Below, piece by piece: positions 1 through 8,584 of a stretch of 43,109 nt of DNA. Positions within the stretch are counted from its first letter, which is position 1; each line of letters starts with the position of its first letter. The position numbers and the translations under genes are program-made. Origin of the DNA: Burkholderia sp. E7m39 (GTDB taxonomy: Bacteria; Pseudomonadota; Gammaproteobacteria; Burkholderiales; Burkholderiaceae); contig BBSL01000397.1 of NCBI GenBank assembly GCA_001319865.1, forward strand, positions 1 to 43,109. Reading direction: 5' to 3'. The notes beneath the pieces were generated by a model. The model did not search any database. It was not told where the DNA came from and saw nothing but the letters and a program-made list of their open reading frames with translations.

Positions 1-430
1 GGGCGTCTCGCCAGAAAAGTATAGAGTGTTTCAGACAGTATGCAGCGGCAGCGTGCGCGCGGGTTATCGACACGGCGGTGAGTGCGCGAGCGTCGTCATT
101 TGTAGCCGTGGTTGTTCGCATCCCCGCGACCACATCAATGTTTCCCGACTGTCGCCTGACCGTGCGCCCGGCGCCTATCTGGTTCAGCGCGCCGCGAAAA
201 CTGGTTTCGAGACTCTGCGCCGTTTCGCCCGGGCGGAACTGGCCGTTCGTCGCATTGACCGAACTCGCGTGCCGCCCGAAGTTCAGGTAGATCGTGTCCG
301 CGAAGACGCTCCAGTCATCCCTGCGCGCCTCGCCTTGCACCATGACGGCGAATTTGAGGTGCTGAAGATAGTTGTACGGTCCCGTGGACGCATCCGCGTC
401 CCGCCAAGGCAGTGAGAAACACAGCACCCT
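1..430 (-). pseudogene. Outer-membrane beta-barrel protein fragment
   Basis: A minus-strand frame is open from about 430 to the window edge. It reads like the middle of a Burkholderia outer-membrane barrel protein: PYNYLQHLKFAVMVQGEAR, then DDWSVFADTIYLNF, then a glycine-rich stretch and SGNIDVVAGMR. Alternation of aromatic and small residues fits beta strands. The frame follows a TAA and has no convincing start or ribosome binding site. The expected strand pattern dissolves after about residue 115 into alanine-rich text. I call it a 5'-truncated, decayed fragment. The resemblance is from memory of the family; a small intact gene entering from outside the window is the alternative. Confidence 0.5.
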
Positions 431-1404
431 GGTTACAGATGGTATCCACAGTTACGGCGCGACGGCGCATTGCTACCGTGCGTCGGCGTCGGCATGAGCC
501 GGTTCGGTGTCCATCGCCTGCGCGCTGGTCGCGCATCCTCGCGGCGATGCATTCAAGGTACCAATGCATCAATCGGCCTTGATCTCGTACCCGGAACGCG
601 TGTTCAAACGTTTTTGCAGCGCCGAGTCGGTCTTCCCCGTGCCACAAAAGACAGAATGCAGGCTCATCGACTGTCCCTTTGCGCAGAGGACGACGCGCAC
701 GTGACGGCGCGTCCTCTTGCCATCACGGCTTGTGCCGGACGGCGTTATCATTGCGTCGATCTTCACACTATTGCCCGTGTCCGCATTGGTCCATTGACTG
801 CTTTCGCCATCGCGCTTCGTTGAGCAGCGAATCCATACCGCGCTGCTTCACGTATGACAAGGGCGTATCGTTGAGGAAGTTGATATGCTGGCCGGTGCGG
901 CAACGACATGGAGCAGAGCGCCGCAACAGACGCAGCGGGTTCGCACCACACGTTCCGGGCCGAGAAATGGCATACCAGCCTCCAGTAGCTGTTTCGCAAA
1001 GCCATGCTTGCTACCTGGCGACACCGGGCGCGATGGCGGCGGCGTCTGCTTGATGCGGGAGACATGATGAGCGTGGCGAAGGCGTTCCGCCCCCGCGCGT
1101 AAATCGACGCATCGCGCCCCGTGCCGAAACTTTTAAGCATTACCGACCAGGACTATATGCGTACGCTTGGCTATGCGTCCACGGCTGTAACCGTGAGAGA
1201 GTTTCTCGAGGAACTCCATAAAGAAGGCCGGAAAGACGCTGATCAGTGGTTGCACTCGGAGTCATATCGTTCCGTTCTGGCGACCACGTCACCCAGCCCC
1301 GGACTTCCGACGCCTCACACGTCTATGGAAGTTTTCCGGGCAACGTTCTTGACCGGCGGCTTAAAAAGTATATCCGAGGACCAAAGAAGGCACCGCCCAA
1401 GCCT
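431..1404. other. Decayed intergenic DNA with no intact gene
   Basis: No frame here is convincing along its whole length. On the minus strand near 775-895 a short coding-like stretch (INFLNDTPLSYVKQRGMDS) ends in a stop. Near 575-765 another frame reads plausibly (LHSVFCGTGKTDSALQKRL). They may be pieces of one broken gene. On the plus strand 1121-1435 is open for 104 codons and starts with sensible text (VREFLEELHKEGRKDADQW), then becomes Ser/Thr/Pro/His-rich, as expected after a frameshift. I recognise none of these and assign no function. Confidence 0.4.
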
Positions 1405-1977
1405 TCACCAAGAGCGCATTGGCGATTGGCAATGAGCGTTAAATAGCCATGGTTCGCGGCGCATCGTGGGTTTTTTGAGCTGTCGCACGCTCCAGCCGCC
1501 GCGCAATGCTTCGACTTCATAGAACTCGCGCTCTTCGGGCGAACGGGTGCGTCGCATCAGTCGCACGTAATGCGTACACGACAGCGGGAAGCGCTCAGCG
1601 AGTTGCTGGATCGAAAAATTCCGAACCGGCGATTCGGATTTTGCCTTCGACGTATGGCTCGGAGATTTCCGAATCACCGATTCGGAAATCCCGCCTAGTG
1701 GATAGCTCGGGTAAAACAGGCGCATCAGTTCCAGATTGTCCGCGCCGAAGCCCCGCCCAAACTGCCGCATCGGGTCCGCCGATAGCCGCTGCAGGAGGGC
1801 CTGTCCGTATGCCGTGCGCCCCTGTCCGCCCTGCTCCGATTCGACAATCCGACGTCCGATCAGCCAGTACGTCGCCGTCATCGGTGCGTTGATGCTTCGT
1901 GCCGCCGCCCGCCGGCGCTCTTCGAGCAGCGCGGCCACGTCACTGACCGTATTGCTGGGGTTCGCCTTTGAATGCAT
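1405..1977 (-). pseudogene. Truncated DUF1016/YhcG-type nuclease gene
   Basis: The frame from ATG at 1977 gives about 190 residues. It carries the N-terminal DUF1016 (YhcG_N) signature: an ALLEERRRAAARSINAPM helix, then TYWLIGRRIVE, YGQALLQRLS, FGRGFGADNLELMRLFYP and, after an insert, REFYEVEALRGGWSVRQL. Family members run to about 350 residues, with a C-terminal PDDEXK nuclease fold. Here the match stops right after WSVRQL, the point where the family continues with a conserved Asp-Arg-Gln stretch, and the frame ends in unrelated sequence. The nuclease domain is therefore missing. DUF1016 proteins are often found in accessory DNA. Family assignment is good; the loss of function is inferred from truncation. 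Confidence 0.75.
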
Positions 1978-2045
1978 CTGACTCTTGCGTCCATGCGCCG
2001 TTATCGATATAGTTTTTATAACAATGAACCTGAGAGAATGACCGG

Positions 2046-2597
2046 ATGGAAAACGCCCTCTGCACCGGTCGGTTGGCCTTTGCACGTGAGCCGATACATC
2101 GTGCTCCGGGACCATGGCTTGCGTGTTACCCAATCTTTCAAGACGCGCTGGCTAGCGGCGAAACCACTTTCGACGCCCTGCCTGAGTACGCCAGGTCCGT
2201 GGCAGTTCAACGCACATGCGTAGGCATGGCGGAACAGGCGATTGCCGCGACGATTTTGAACGAAGTTCGTGTGTCCTTCGTCGAACTATGTACGCGAGCT
2301 GTGACGGAGGCCGTCGAAGATTACCTTGCGAAACCGAAGGGAGAGCATGCTCCCCTGGCTACTTGGATCGCAGAATCATGCCGAGACCCGGTCGAGAACA
2401 TACCGGACATTGCTCTCCCGTTGATAGCCCGGCCGCCCTGTCTTCTTCGTCCGGGCCGGCACATCTTCCTTGACAGCTGGGTGCGATTTTTCTCCTACCG
2501 CGCACGCGGCGATCTAACCATCCCGTTGCTCGCTATTGACTGGCTGGACTTTCATGATCGACTGTCAGCCGCGCTGCCACCTGGTTCTGCCGCCTGA
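2046..2597 (+). CDS. Hypothetical protein, unknown family
   Basis: An open frame of 183 residues, divergent from the DUF1016 remnant. The best coding signal is from about residue 60 on (MAEQAIAATILNEVRVSFVEL ... IARPPCLLRPGRHIFLDSW ... RFFSYRARGDLTIPLLAIDW), so the true start may be the in-frame ATG at 2226. The C-terminal part is compact and hydrophobic, with several Trp and Phe, and has no obvious membrane segment or signal peptide. I do not recognise a domain. The paired RFFSYRARGD and PLLAIDWLDFH stretches look conserved rather than random. Moderate confidence that this is a real gene, none about its role. Confidence 0.5.
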   Translation: MENALCTGRLAFAREPIHRAPGPWLACYPIFQDALASGETTFDALPEYARSVAVQRTCVGMAEQAIAATILNEVRVSFVELCTRAVTEAVEDYLAKPKGEHAPLATWIAESCRDPVENIPDIALPLIARPPCLLRPGRHIFLDSWVRFFSYRARGDLTIPLLAIDWLDFHDRLSAALPPGSAA

Positions 2598-2653
2598 CCA
2601 GAACGCGGTTTCTTTCTCGGCGAAGGTGCATCGTCGCGGCAGCGGTGATCGCG

Positions 2654-3271
2654 TTACCGCCACTGGTTGTTATAAGCGCTGTCCAGTGCGCCGCGTACCT
2701 TCAACAGACCATCCTTCATGCGAGACCGAGTGGGCTGCGTGGGGAGAAGAGCCAAAATTCCCTTGATGATGTACAACATTATCAGTGCCCCGGTTAGATC
2801 TCCTACGAACATCGAAAGGAAACTTTCACCGATGTTCTGTGTATTGCCTTGCAGCGCGAACCAGATGTGATGTAACAATGGATTGGCAAGCGAATAGGCC
2901 ACGGCCAATACGAGAAGGCGCTTCGGCGTGAGATTCGCTAGGGACGCGCGCAGGCGGTAGCGCTCCAGTGCAAGTCGGTAAACCAGGTACGGTGCGAGCG
3001 AGCCCAAAACGGCGCCCGCGGTTGCGCGCACCGGGTCGTGCGGAAACCAGTACACAAAGTCCGCCAGCAAACCGGCAACGAGCAACCCCACAAACCCGTC
3101 GAACCCAACCAATAGAGTACTCAGAAGACGGACGCCCGACGGGAGATAAATCCAGTTGATGCCCTGTACGAACGAAGTGCTGGCGAAAATCGCCTGATTG
3201 AGCCATAGCGACGCTATAAACGCGACCACGGTTCCTGTTATCGACCAGATATGTAAACGCAAATTGCCCAT
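2654..3271 (-). CDS. Integral membrane protein, possibly MASE1-like
   Basis: 205 residues with about five hydrophobic segments: near 8-28, 46-72 (SGVRLLSTLLVGFDGFVGLLVAG), 83-99, 116-136 and 149-172. The segment NWIYLPSGVRLLSTLLVGF resembles the N-terminal sensory membrane domain MASE1, but no signalling output domain follows. The polar C-terminal tail after residue 175 is short. The gene is divergent from a winged-helix regulator at 3367 across 95 bp, which suggests shared control. Alternative: a stand-alone membrane protein of unknown function common in Burkholderia. Sure about the membrane location, unsure about function. Confidence 0.7.
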   Translation of the reverse strand: MGNLRLHIWSITGTVVAFIASLWLNQAIFASTSFVQGINWIYLPSGVRLLSTLLVGFDGFVGLLVAGLLADFVYWFPHDPVRATAGAVLGSLAPYLVYRLALERYRLRASLANLTPKRLLVLAVAYSLANPLLHHIWFALQGNTQNIGESFLSMFVGDLTGALIMLYIIKGILALLPTQPTRSRMKDGLLKVRGALDSAYNNQWR

Positions 3272-3366
3272 GGCGGTAGAATCCTGATACTGTCTGTTTA
3301 ACTTCGCCGCGTCAACAATTTGGGGGGACTCGCCGAGCGGCCCTCGCCCTGAACGATGCGCAAATC

Positions 3367-3714
3367 ATGAAACGTCCCGCCGACATCTATCTTCGATTCC
3401 TGCAACTGACCGAGGCTCTTCGTGGCCTGCCTACGCTGCCTGCGCTCGATCCGCTCGAAGAGAAGATCCTTGAGTTCGTCGCGCGCGCGTCGCAAAAAGG
3501 CAATCGCCTTTCGGTGCGGGACATGATGGCCCGGAGCGAACTTGGCTCGCCCGCAACCCTTCATACCCGCATTTCGTCGATGCGGGAAAAGGGCTGGATC
3601 ACGCTTAGCGACACCGAAGACGCACGCCGCAAACAGATCGACCTCACATCTGCCGCTCTCAAACACTTCGACAAGCTCGCGGAAGCCTTTGCTAAAGCTG
3701 CGAAGGGAGCCTGA
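3367..3714 (+). CDS. MarR-like winged-helix transcriptional regulator
   Basis: 115 residues, essentially a single DNA-binding domain. Helices LDPLEEKILEFVARASQKG and SVRDMMARSELGSPATLHTRI form the helix-turn-helix. MREKGWITLSDTEDARRKQIDLT is the wing with the Asp-x-Arg-Arg-Lys pattern typical of MarR proteins. It is shorter than usual MarR proteins (about 140-160 residues) because the N-terminal dimerisation helix is reduced. It probably represses or activates its divergent membrane-protein neighbour at 2654-3271. The effector is unknown. Confidence 0.75.
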   Translation: MKRPADIYLRFLQLTEALRGLPTLPALDPLEEKILEFVARASQKGNRLSVRDMMARSELGSPATLHTRISSMREKGWITLSDTEDARRKQIDLTSAALKHFDKLAEAFAKAAKGA

Positions 3715-3928
3715 CATTCTCCGTTACCAGCGGTCGGATCGACAAGGGGGGGAGCCGGACAACAGGCAGTCTCGGAGATAGGCTTGATTCGTCCCAACGC
3801 CGGGCGATCGCGCGAACTGGTCTATCTGACGTAAGAGCAATTGGCGCCGCGCCTAGCGACTGCTGCAAACGTCCTGACGGCGTCTATGATCCAGGAGATT
3901 GACTACCCTGTTCCGGACGAGCTCAATA

Positions 3929-3954
3929 CATAAAACCCTGCCGAAGCAGGGTTT
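3929..3954 (-). terminator. Intrinsic terminator of the small exported-protein gene
   Basis: A perfect 9-bp stem (AAACCCTGC / GCAGGGTTT) closes a four-base loop at 3933-3954. Read on the minus strand it continues into TTTTA. It lies 28 bp downstream of the stop of the minus-strand gene ending at 3982. Confidence 0.8.
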
Positions 3955-3981
3955 CGATGGTCCACTATGGAAACGGTCTTG

Positions 3982-4182
3982 TCACGCCGCCTTCTTGTGG
4001 GTTACGTGGTGACTCACCTTGTGCAGGTGCTTGGTCGTCTTGTGTGCCGGTGTCGGCGTCGTGGCGGTCTTGGCCGGAGCCGTAGCGGTGGCTGCTGGTG
4101 CGGTCGCAGCAGGTGCGGAAGCCTGGGCAAGCGCGACAGTAGCGAACAGGGATGAAATCAAGGCGGCAGCAAGCTTCTTCAT
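3982..4182 (-). CDS. Small exported Ala/Thr/His/Lys-rich protein, Asr-like
   Basis: 66 residues from ATG 4182, preceded by GGAG eight bases upstream; a longer in-frame start exists but lacks such a site. Residues 1-19 form a clean signal peptide (MKKLAAALISSLFATVALA, cleavage after ALA). The mature part is low-complexity: Ala/Thr/Pro repeats, then a basic His/Lys tail (HKTTKHLHKVSHHVTHKKAA). It contains no Asp or Glu at all. The layout resembles enterobacterial acid-shock protein Asr, though homology cannot be claimed for such low complexity. It is probably periplasmic, with proton- or metal-buffering as a guess. It is monocistronic, with its own terminator at 3929-3954. Confidence 0.75.
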   Translation of the reverse strand: MKKLAAALISSLFATVALAQASAPAATAPAATATAPAKTATTPTPAHKTTKHLHKVSHHVTHKKAA

Positions 4183-4360
4183 TAGACGTCTCCAGTGGCG
4201 TAAGGTGCGCGACGATTCGTTGCGTCGTCCACTGGAATAACGCATCGGGTCCGGTTTCGTTGACGTCAGGAACCGCGCTTCGCGTTTTTTCCCGATACGA
4301 CTGCGCCGTCACCTTCCGTCTCATTGTTCGCCGACTCCCCCATACGATAAACGTCAGCGG

Positions 4361-4407
4361 CGTTCTGCAACTGCAGCGTTCTGCAACTGCAGCGTTCTGC
4401 AACTGCA
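4361..4407. repeat. 16-bp tandem repeat, about 2.9 copies
   Basis: Three consecutive copies of the unit CGTTCTGCAACTGCAG at 4361-4376, 4377-4392 and 4393-4407, the last lacking its final base. The copies are identical. Each unit contains the PstI-like palindrome CTGCAG. The array lies at the 3' end of the broken minus-strand reading frame described for 4398-4755. A unit length that is not a multiple of three shifts that frame with every copy gained or lost. Confidence 0.9.
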
Positions 4408-4755
4408 TACCGTGATGCTCCCGGTGCTGCACCTTTCGTGTCGCCATGTAGGCGTCGAACAGGCCGCCATGCAGCCTGCTGAGTTCCTGATGCAGGTTGA
4501 CCACCTCATGCTGGTCGCCTTCGTGCTCCCGGCCAGCATCTCGCCCGGCAGCGCATACGCGCGCGATGCCGCCTGGTCGCGCTGCGCGCGTGCCTCGGCG
4601 AGTCTGGCTGAGAGCGCCGGGTTGACCACCAGCAACCAGGCCGGGAACGGTCCGGAAAGCACGTGCAATAACATACGTGCCTCTACTGCGGATCGCGCGA
4701 CCTTGATGCGAGCCAGGAGATGCCAGGCCCGGATTTCGCTGTGTGGGACGGGATC
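4398..4755 (-). pseudogene. Frameshifted gene of unknown function
   Basis: Two minus-strand frames join into one plausible protein. The upstream frame reads IRAWHLLARIKVARSAVEA ... LLVVNPALSARLAEARAQRD and AYALPGEML. Near 4528 sense moves by one base into EHEGDQHEVVNLHQELSRL, then LFDAYMATRKVQHREHHGM. The text then runs into the 16-bp tandem repeat. The helical, charged composition looks like a small cytoplasmic or plasmid-type protein. I recognise no family. A single-base insertion or a sequencing error would explain the break. Confidence 0.4.
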
Positions 4756-4792
4756 GCCTGCCCACCCGACTTTCCGAATTCGTCGTGAAACG

Positions 4793-5370
4793 CTACTTGT
4801 TTTGAGGAATACGCGCTTTGATCGCATCACCATATGCACGGCGAAGACATCGCCCGATCAATTCGATGTTGTGCCCGCAATCATTTCCGACTCGATACAC
4901 CCAGGCATCAGGCGTCCATTGCAGACGATGAACGGCGAATACGGCAGTGCGCCCAACGGTAAGCGCTGCATGTAAGCCGCCGCTATCGGCCGACGGAAAT
5001 ACAGAACGATCGTGCGCATCAAACTCAGTTCGGATGCTTGCATTTTCAGGATAAGGGTTTATACTTACTTCGTCTCCTCCATGTCTCCTCCTGATATGGA
5101 TTCGGCCCGCCACCGCGCGGGCTTTTTCTTGCCCGGCACATTCTCGGTCGCGACGTAAAGAGTGGATTGCTCCATCTTTCCAGCGGCACGCCATCCTGCC
5201 CTAGCCATGTTCTCGCGTGATTCCGTTGCAGCAAAACACTCGTGGTAGGGCGTGCTGGCACTCGCGCACTGTGCCCTCATCTTCAACACGACGGAATTCG
5301 TTCCCGTCGCGCTGCTCAGTTCGATCGGCGAAAGCCCCGCCATACCGCCAACCGACGTCGGCGTGATCAT
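4793..5370 (-). other. Two possible small overlapping ORFs, unrecognised
   Basis: The frame 5065-5370 (101 codons, ATG at 5370) reads reasonably (GLSPIELSSATGTNSVVLKM, then YHECFAATESRENMARAGW). It is followed, overlapping in another frame, by a stretch to the stop at 4793 (LHAALTVGRTAVFAVHRLQW, then VYRVGNDCGHNIELIG). The second has no ATG near its sensible part. A plus-strand terminator at 5105-5130 lies inside the first, which argues against both being functional genes. They could be phage or plasmid debris. No function is assigned. Confidence 0.3.
5105..5130 (+). terminator. Intrinsic terminator, plus strand
   Basis: GCCCGC (5105-5110), a six-base loop and GCGGGC (5117-5122) are followed directly by TTTTTCTT. 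This is the textbook form in high-GC beta-proteobacteria. No intact plus-strand gene precedes it, so it may be left over from a lost gene. Confidence 0.65.
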
Positions 5371-5908
5371 TTGAGCTGCTGGCAGACGCCTTCAGCGCCG
5401 CAGCCCCGGTTGACCGGCGCCGACTGACTGGCGATTACCGGCGACGCTGATCCTGCATGTAGATTCGCACCGAAGAACGACGTGCTGCCATCGAGGCACT
5501 ATTACCAGTTCCTTCGGTAGTATTTCGAAGACCCGAATCCAGCCCCCGCTTTTGGCGCGGTCTCTGCAATGAATGACATTTTGCGTTGCGTCGCGACGCT
5601 CACGTCTCTTACCAAATTGTTTTATCCGCGACAACAAACGCGTACACATCGATCGTTCATTTGCATCACTTCCCTATAAGTAATGCGTGCAAGGCCGTTC
5701 GAACTGTGCACTACCCCTCTCCCCTTCAGAACCTATAAGCAAAGCACAATAAAGCGTTTGTCTTTGCAGCGCCAACCAGCTTTAAATATGATGCTCGCCG
5801 CCGCGAGAAGCACGCCTTTCCTGACGCGCGGCTTGTCGTCTTCGGATTGAGTGCCCGTCATGGCTCCGCAGCGGAGCGGTCTCTTTTAATCGCGATCATG
5901 GAGCGCAT
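5371..5908. promoter_or_regulatory. Leader region of organosulfur operon 1
   Basis: No convincing gene. The part from about 5640 is markedly more AT-rich than its surroundings. It holds two copies of CCTATAAG, at 5673-5680 and 5732-5739, each followed by T/C-AA and GC. These could be -10 elements or half-sites for a LysR-type sulfur regulator. I found no well-placed -35 for either. The ATG at 5898 opens a seven-codon frame only; the real start is the GTG at 5909. Confidence 0.35.
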
Positions 5909-6748
5909 GTGTCTGATCTAACTTCTTCGCGTCATGGGCATGCTTCGCCTCTACGCACGTGTGCCCGTGTGTCGAAAGCCACGCTGTACAAGTGGCTTTC
6001 GTGGGCTGTTCCGGCGCTTGTCGTCGTGTTGTGGGAAGCCGCGGCACGTCTGGGCCTCATCACATCGCAGGTGCTGCCGGCGCCAAGCAGCGTGCTCGGA
6101 ACGGCAATCGATCTTGCGCGTAACGGCGAACTGTTCATCCACCTGGGTGTGTCGCTGCTGCGCGCTGCCGCGGGTTTTGTGATCGGCGGAACGATCGGAC
6201 TTGCAGTGGGCATTCTCGTCGGCTTCTCGCCGTTCGCGCAGGCGCTGTTCGACCGCTCGATCCAGATGGTGCGCGCCGTACCCTTTCTCGCGATGCTGCC
6301 GCTCGTCATTGTCTGGTTCGGAGTCGGTGAAGTCGCGAAGATTTTTCTCGTCGCGCTTGCCGTGCTCTTTCCCATCTACATCAATACGATGCTCGGCATC
6401 CGCCAGATCGATCCGAAGCTGATGGAACTTGCGAAGGTGATCGGGCTCGACTGGACCGCCGTCGTGCGGCGAATCATCCTGCCCGGCGCGATGCCGTCGA
6501 TCCTCACCGGCGTGCGCTATGCACTCGCTCATGCATGGCTTGCACTCGTGATCGCCGAAACGCTCGCGACGACCAAAGGCATCGGCTTTCTCGCGATGGA
6601 TGCCCGTGAATTCCTGCAAACCAATGTCATTCTGCTGACCATGATCATCTACGCGATCATCGGCGTGATCGCCGACGCACTGGTGCGATCGCTCGAAGCC
6701 CGCTTTCTGTCGTGGCACGCGAACTACGCGCAAGGAGTACGCCAATGA
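5909..6748 (+). CDS. ssuC: Sulfonate-type ABC transporter permease (SsuC family)
   Basis: 279 residues, inner membrane. It forms the channel of an SsuABC/TauABC-type importer for sulfonates or related organosulfur compounds. It has about six hydrophobic segments (near 30-50, 80-105, 122-140, 143-160, 205-222 and 240-260). The cytoplasmic EAA loop that docks the ATPase spans about 172-200 (MELAKVIGLDWTAVVRR, then ILPGAMPSILTG). The GTG start has GGAG five bases upstream; the ATG two bases earlier is out of frame. It is the first gene of an operon, and its TGA overlaps the ATG of the ATPase gene. Substrate is inferred from the monooxygenase partners; a nitrate or thiamine-precursor importer is less likely. 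Confidence 0.88.
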   Translation: MSDLTSSRHGHASPLRTCARVSKATLYKWLSWAVPALVVVLWEAAARLGLITSQVLPAPSSVLGTAIDLARNGELFIHLGVSLLRAAAGFVIGGTIGLAVGILVGFSPFAQALFDRSIQMVRAVPFLAMLPLVIVWFGVGEVAKIFLVALAVLFPIYINTMLGIRQIDPKLMELAKVIGLDWTAVVRRIILPGAMPSILTGVRYALAHAWLALVIAETLATTKGIGFLAMDAREFLQTNVILLTMIIYAIIGVIADALVRSLEARFLSWHANYAQGVRQ

Positions 6749-7488
6749 GCGCGAGCCTCGCTTTATCCCGTGAATCGAATGTCCTTGAACGCAATGAAGA
6801 GCGTGCGGCGCGGCCAGGGCTCGCCGTATCGGTACGCGGCCTGCAACGCCGTTACGGCTCGCGAGTCGTCATCGATGCGCTGGATCTCGACATCAACAAG
6901 GGCGAATTCGTCGCGCTGTTAGGTGAAAGCGGCTGCGGCAAGACCACGCTGCTGCGTGCGCTGGCCGGACTCGATAGGCCTGATGCGGGACAGATCCGTG
7001 CGCCAGAGCGGCCTTCCGTCGTGTTTCAGGAGCACCGGTTGCTGCCGTGGGCCACGCTATGGGAAAACGTCGCGCTCGGCCATGAAGCGACCGTTGGCCG
7101 CACGGGTGCGGCGGATGCGCTGAACGAAGTCGGCCTGGCCGGACGCGAAAACGACTGGCCGCGCAACCTGTCGGGCGGCCAGGCGCAACGCGTCGCGCTG
7201 GCACGCGCACTCGTTCGTGATCCCGCGCTGCTCCTGCTCGACGAACCATTCGCGGCACTCGACGCGCTCACGCGTATCAAGATGCACGGACTCGTCAAGG
7301 AACTCGTGGCACGCCATCAGCCCGGCGTGCTGATCGTCACACATGACGTCGACGAAGCGCTCACGCTCGCCGATCGCATTCTGGTGATGCGCGCGGGGCG
7401 CATCGCCGCTTCCTTCCAGCCCAAACACCACACACCACAGGAGTTGCGATCCGCCCTGCTCGACGAGCTGGGCGTACGTGCTCACTGA
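6745..7488 (+). CDS. ssuB: Sulfonate-type ABC transporter ATPase (SsuB family)
   Basis: 247 residues from ATG 6745, which overlaps the preceding stop as ATGA and has AAGGAG at 6732-6737; an upstream in-frame GTG at 6712 is rejected. All ABC motifs are present: Walker A GESGCGKTT (about 60-68), Q-loop VFQEHRLLPW (Q95), signature LSGGQAQRVALARAL (from 142), Walker B LLLLDEP (162-168), and switch VTHDVDEAL (H200). It hydrolyses ATP on the cytoplasmic face to drive the permease encoded at 5909. About 25 extra residues precede the domain, which is common in SsuB proteins. Likely complete and functional. Confidence 0.9.
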   Translation: MSASLALSRESNVLERNEERAARPGLAVSVRGLQRRYGSRVVIDALDLDINKGEFVALLGESGCGKTTLLRALAGLDRPDAGQIRAPERPSVVFQEHRLLPWATLWENVALGHEATVGRTGAADALNEVGLAGRENDWPRNLSGGQAQRVALARALVRDPALLLLDEPFAALDALTRIKMHGLVKELVARHQPGVLIVTHDVDEALTLADRILVMRAGRIAASFQPKHHTPQELRSALLDELGVRAH

Positions 7489-7528
7489 TCGGATCGCTTT
7501 TCAGCATCACATCGAGGACTTTAAAACA

Positions 7529-8533
7529 ATGAATGATCACTCATCTGGCCGACGCCAGATTTTGCGGGCGGCGGGTGGACTGCTTGCCGGTCTCGCCACC
7601 AGCAGCGTGCTGCCCGTACACGCCGCCGAGCCGCGCGAGCTGACACGCAACACTGACACGGTGCGCATCGGCTGGGGCTATGGCAGCCTGCCCGATATCG
7701 CGAAGCAACGCGGCGTGTTCGAAAAAACGCTTGCCACGAAGGGCATCAAGGTCGAATGGATCGGCCCGTTTCCGAACCACGCACCGTCGATCCAGGCCGT
7801 GGTCGGCAACAGCGCTGACTTCGGCTTCTGGGGCTCGACAACGCCCGCGCTGGCCGCGATGCTCGCCGGCTCGCCTATCGTCTTCACTGCGTTCGACGTC
7901 TATTCGCCGCGCTCGACGGCAATCATCACGAAGAAGTCGAGCGGCATCAATTCGGTCGCCGATCTCGCAGGCCGTAAGGTCGCCGTCAACCGGTCGGGAC
8001 TCGGCGAGTTTTTGCTGATTGCAGCGCTCGAGAAGAACCACATCGATCGCGACAAGGTCCAGTTCGTCTATCTGAATCCACCCGATGCCGCGCCCGCGTT
8101 CGCGCAAGGCAAGGTGGACGCCTGGTCGATGTGGTCGCCCGCCGTCGATATCTCGCGTTTTTCGAACGACGCGCACGACATCTTTAACGAAGGCCGCGAC
8201 CTCGAATTCCTGATCGACTACAGCTCGCTGGTGACGCGCCGCAAGTTCGCCGATGAGAACTCAGAACTGGTGCGCGCGGTAATCGACGCGTATTACGTCG
8301 AAGGCGCGTGGCAGTCGGCGCATCCTGTCGAATCCGAACAGCTTGTGCAGCGCGAAGCGAAATATCCAGACCAGGTACGCGACTATCTGGCGAGCCTCAA
8401 GCGCGTCAACCAGTTCCACGAACCCGACGACGCGGCATTCATTGCGCAGTTTCAGCGCGCCGCCGATTGGCTCGCCGAACGCAAGATCATCAACTCGCGC
8501 ATCAAGGTCGCGGATTACAGCGTCAAGGTTTGA
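7529..8533 (+). CDS. ssuA: Tat-exported organosulfur-binding protein (SsuA-like)
   Basis: 334 residues from ATG 7529; the in-frame ATG at 7478 overlaps the previous gene and would bury the signal peptide. Residues 7-33 look like a twin-arginine signal (GRRQILRAAGG ... VLPVHAA). The mature part has the NMT1/SsuA fold markers: VRIGWGYGSLPDIAKQRGVFE, a NSADFGFWGSTTPALAAMLAG loop in lobe 1, SVADLAGRKVAVNRSG, and FAQGKVDAWSMWSPAVD. It captures the substrate in the periplasm for the transporter of 5909-7488. Tat export is unusual for this family, whose members mostly use Sec. Substrate is not readable from sequence. Confidence 0.87.
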   Translation: MNDHSSGRRQILRAAGGLLAGLATSSVLPVHAAEPRELTRNTDTVRIGWGYGSLPDIAKQRGVFEKTLATKGIKVEWIGPFPNHAPSIQAVVGNSADFGFWGSTTPALAAMLAGSPIVFTAFDVYSPRSTAIITKKSSGINSVADLAGRKVAVNRSGLGEFLLIAALEKNHIDRDKVQFVYLNPPDAAPAFAQGKVDAWSMWSPAVDISRFSNDAHDIFNEGRDLEFLIDYSSLVTRRKFADENSELVRAVIDAYYVEGAWQSAHPVESEQLVQREAKYPDQVRDYLASLKRVNQFHEPDDAAFIAQFQRAADWLAERKIINSRIKVADYSVKV

Positions 8534-8584
8534 TCCAGCCGCCGATGAACGCACACCATACTATCCGCGAGGAGCGACACACGC

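Noticed and set aside
5951..6745. 264-codon minus-strand ORF opposite the first permease gene
   Set aside because: Composition is His/Asp/Arg-rich as expected for an antisense shadow, and the plus strand encodes an intact SsuC protein.
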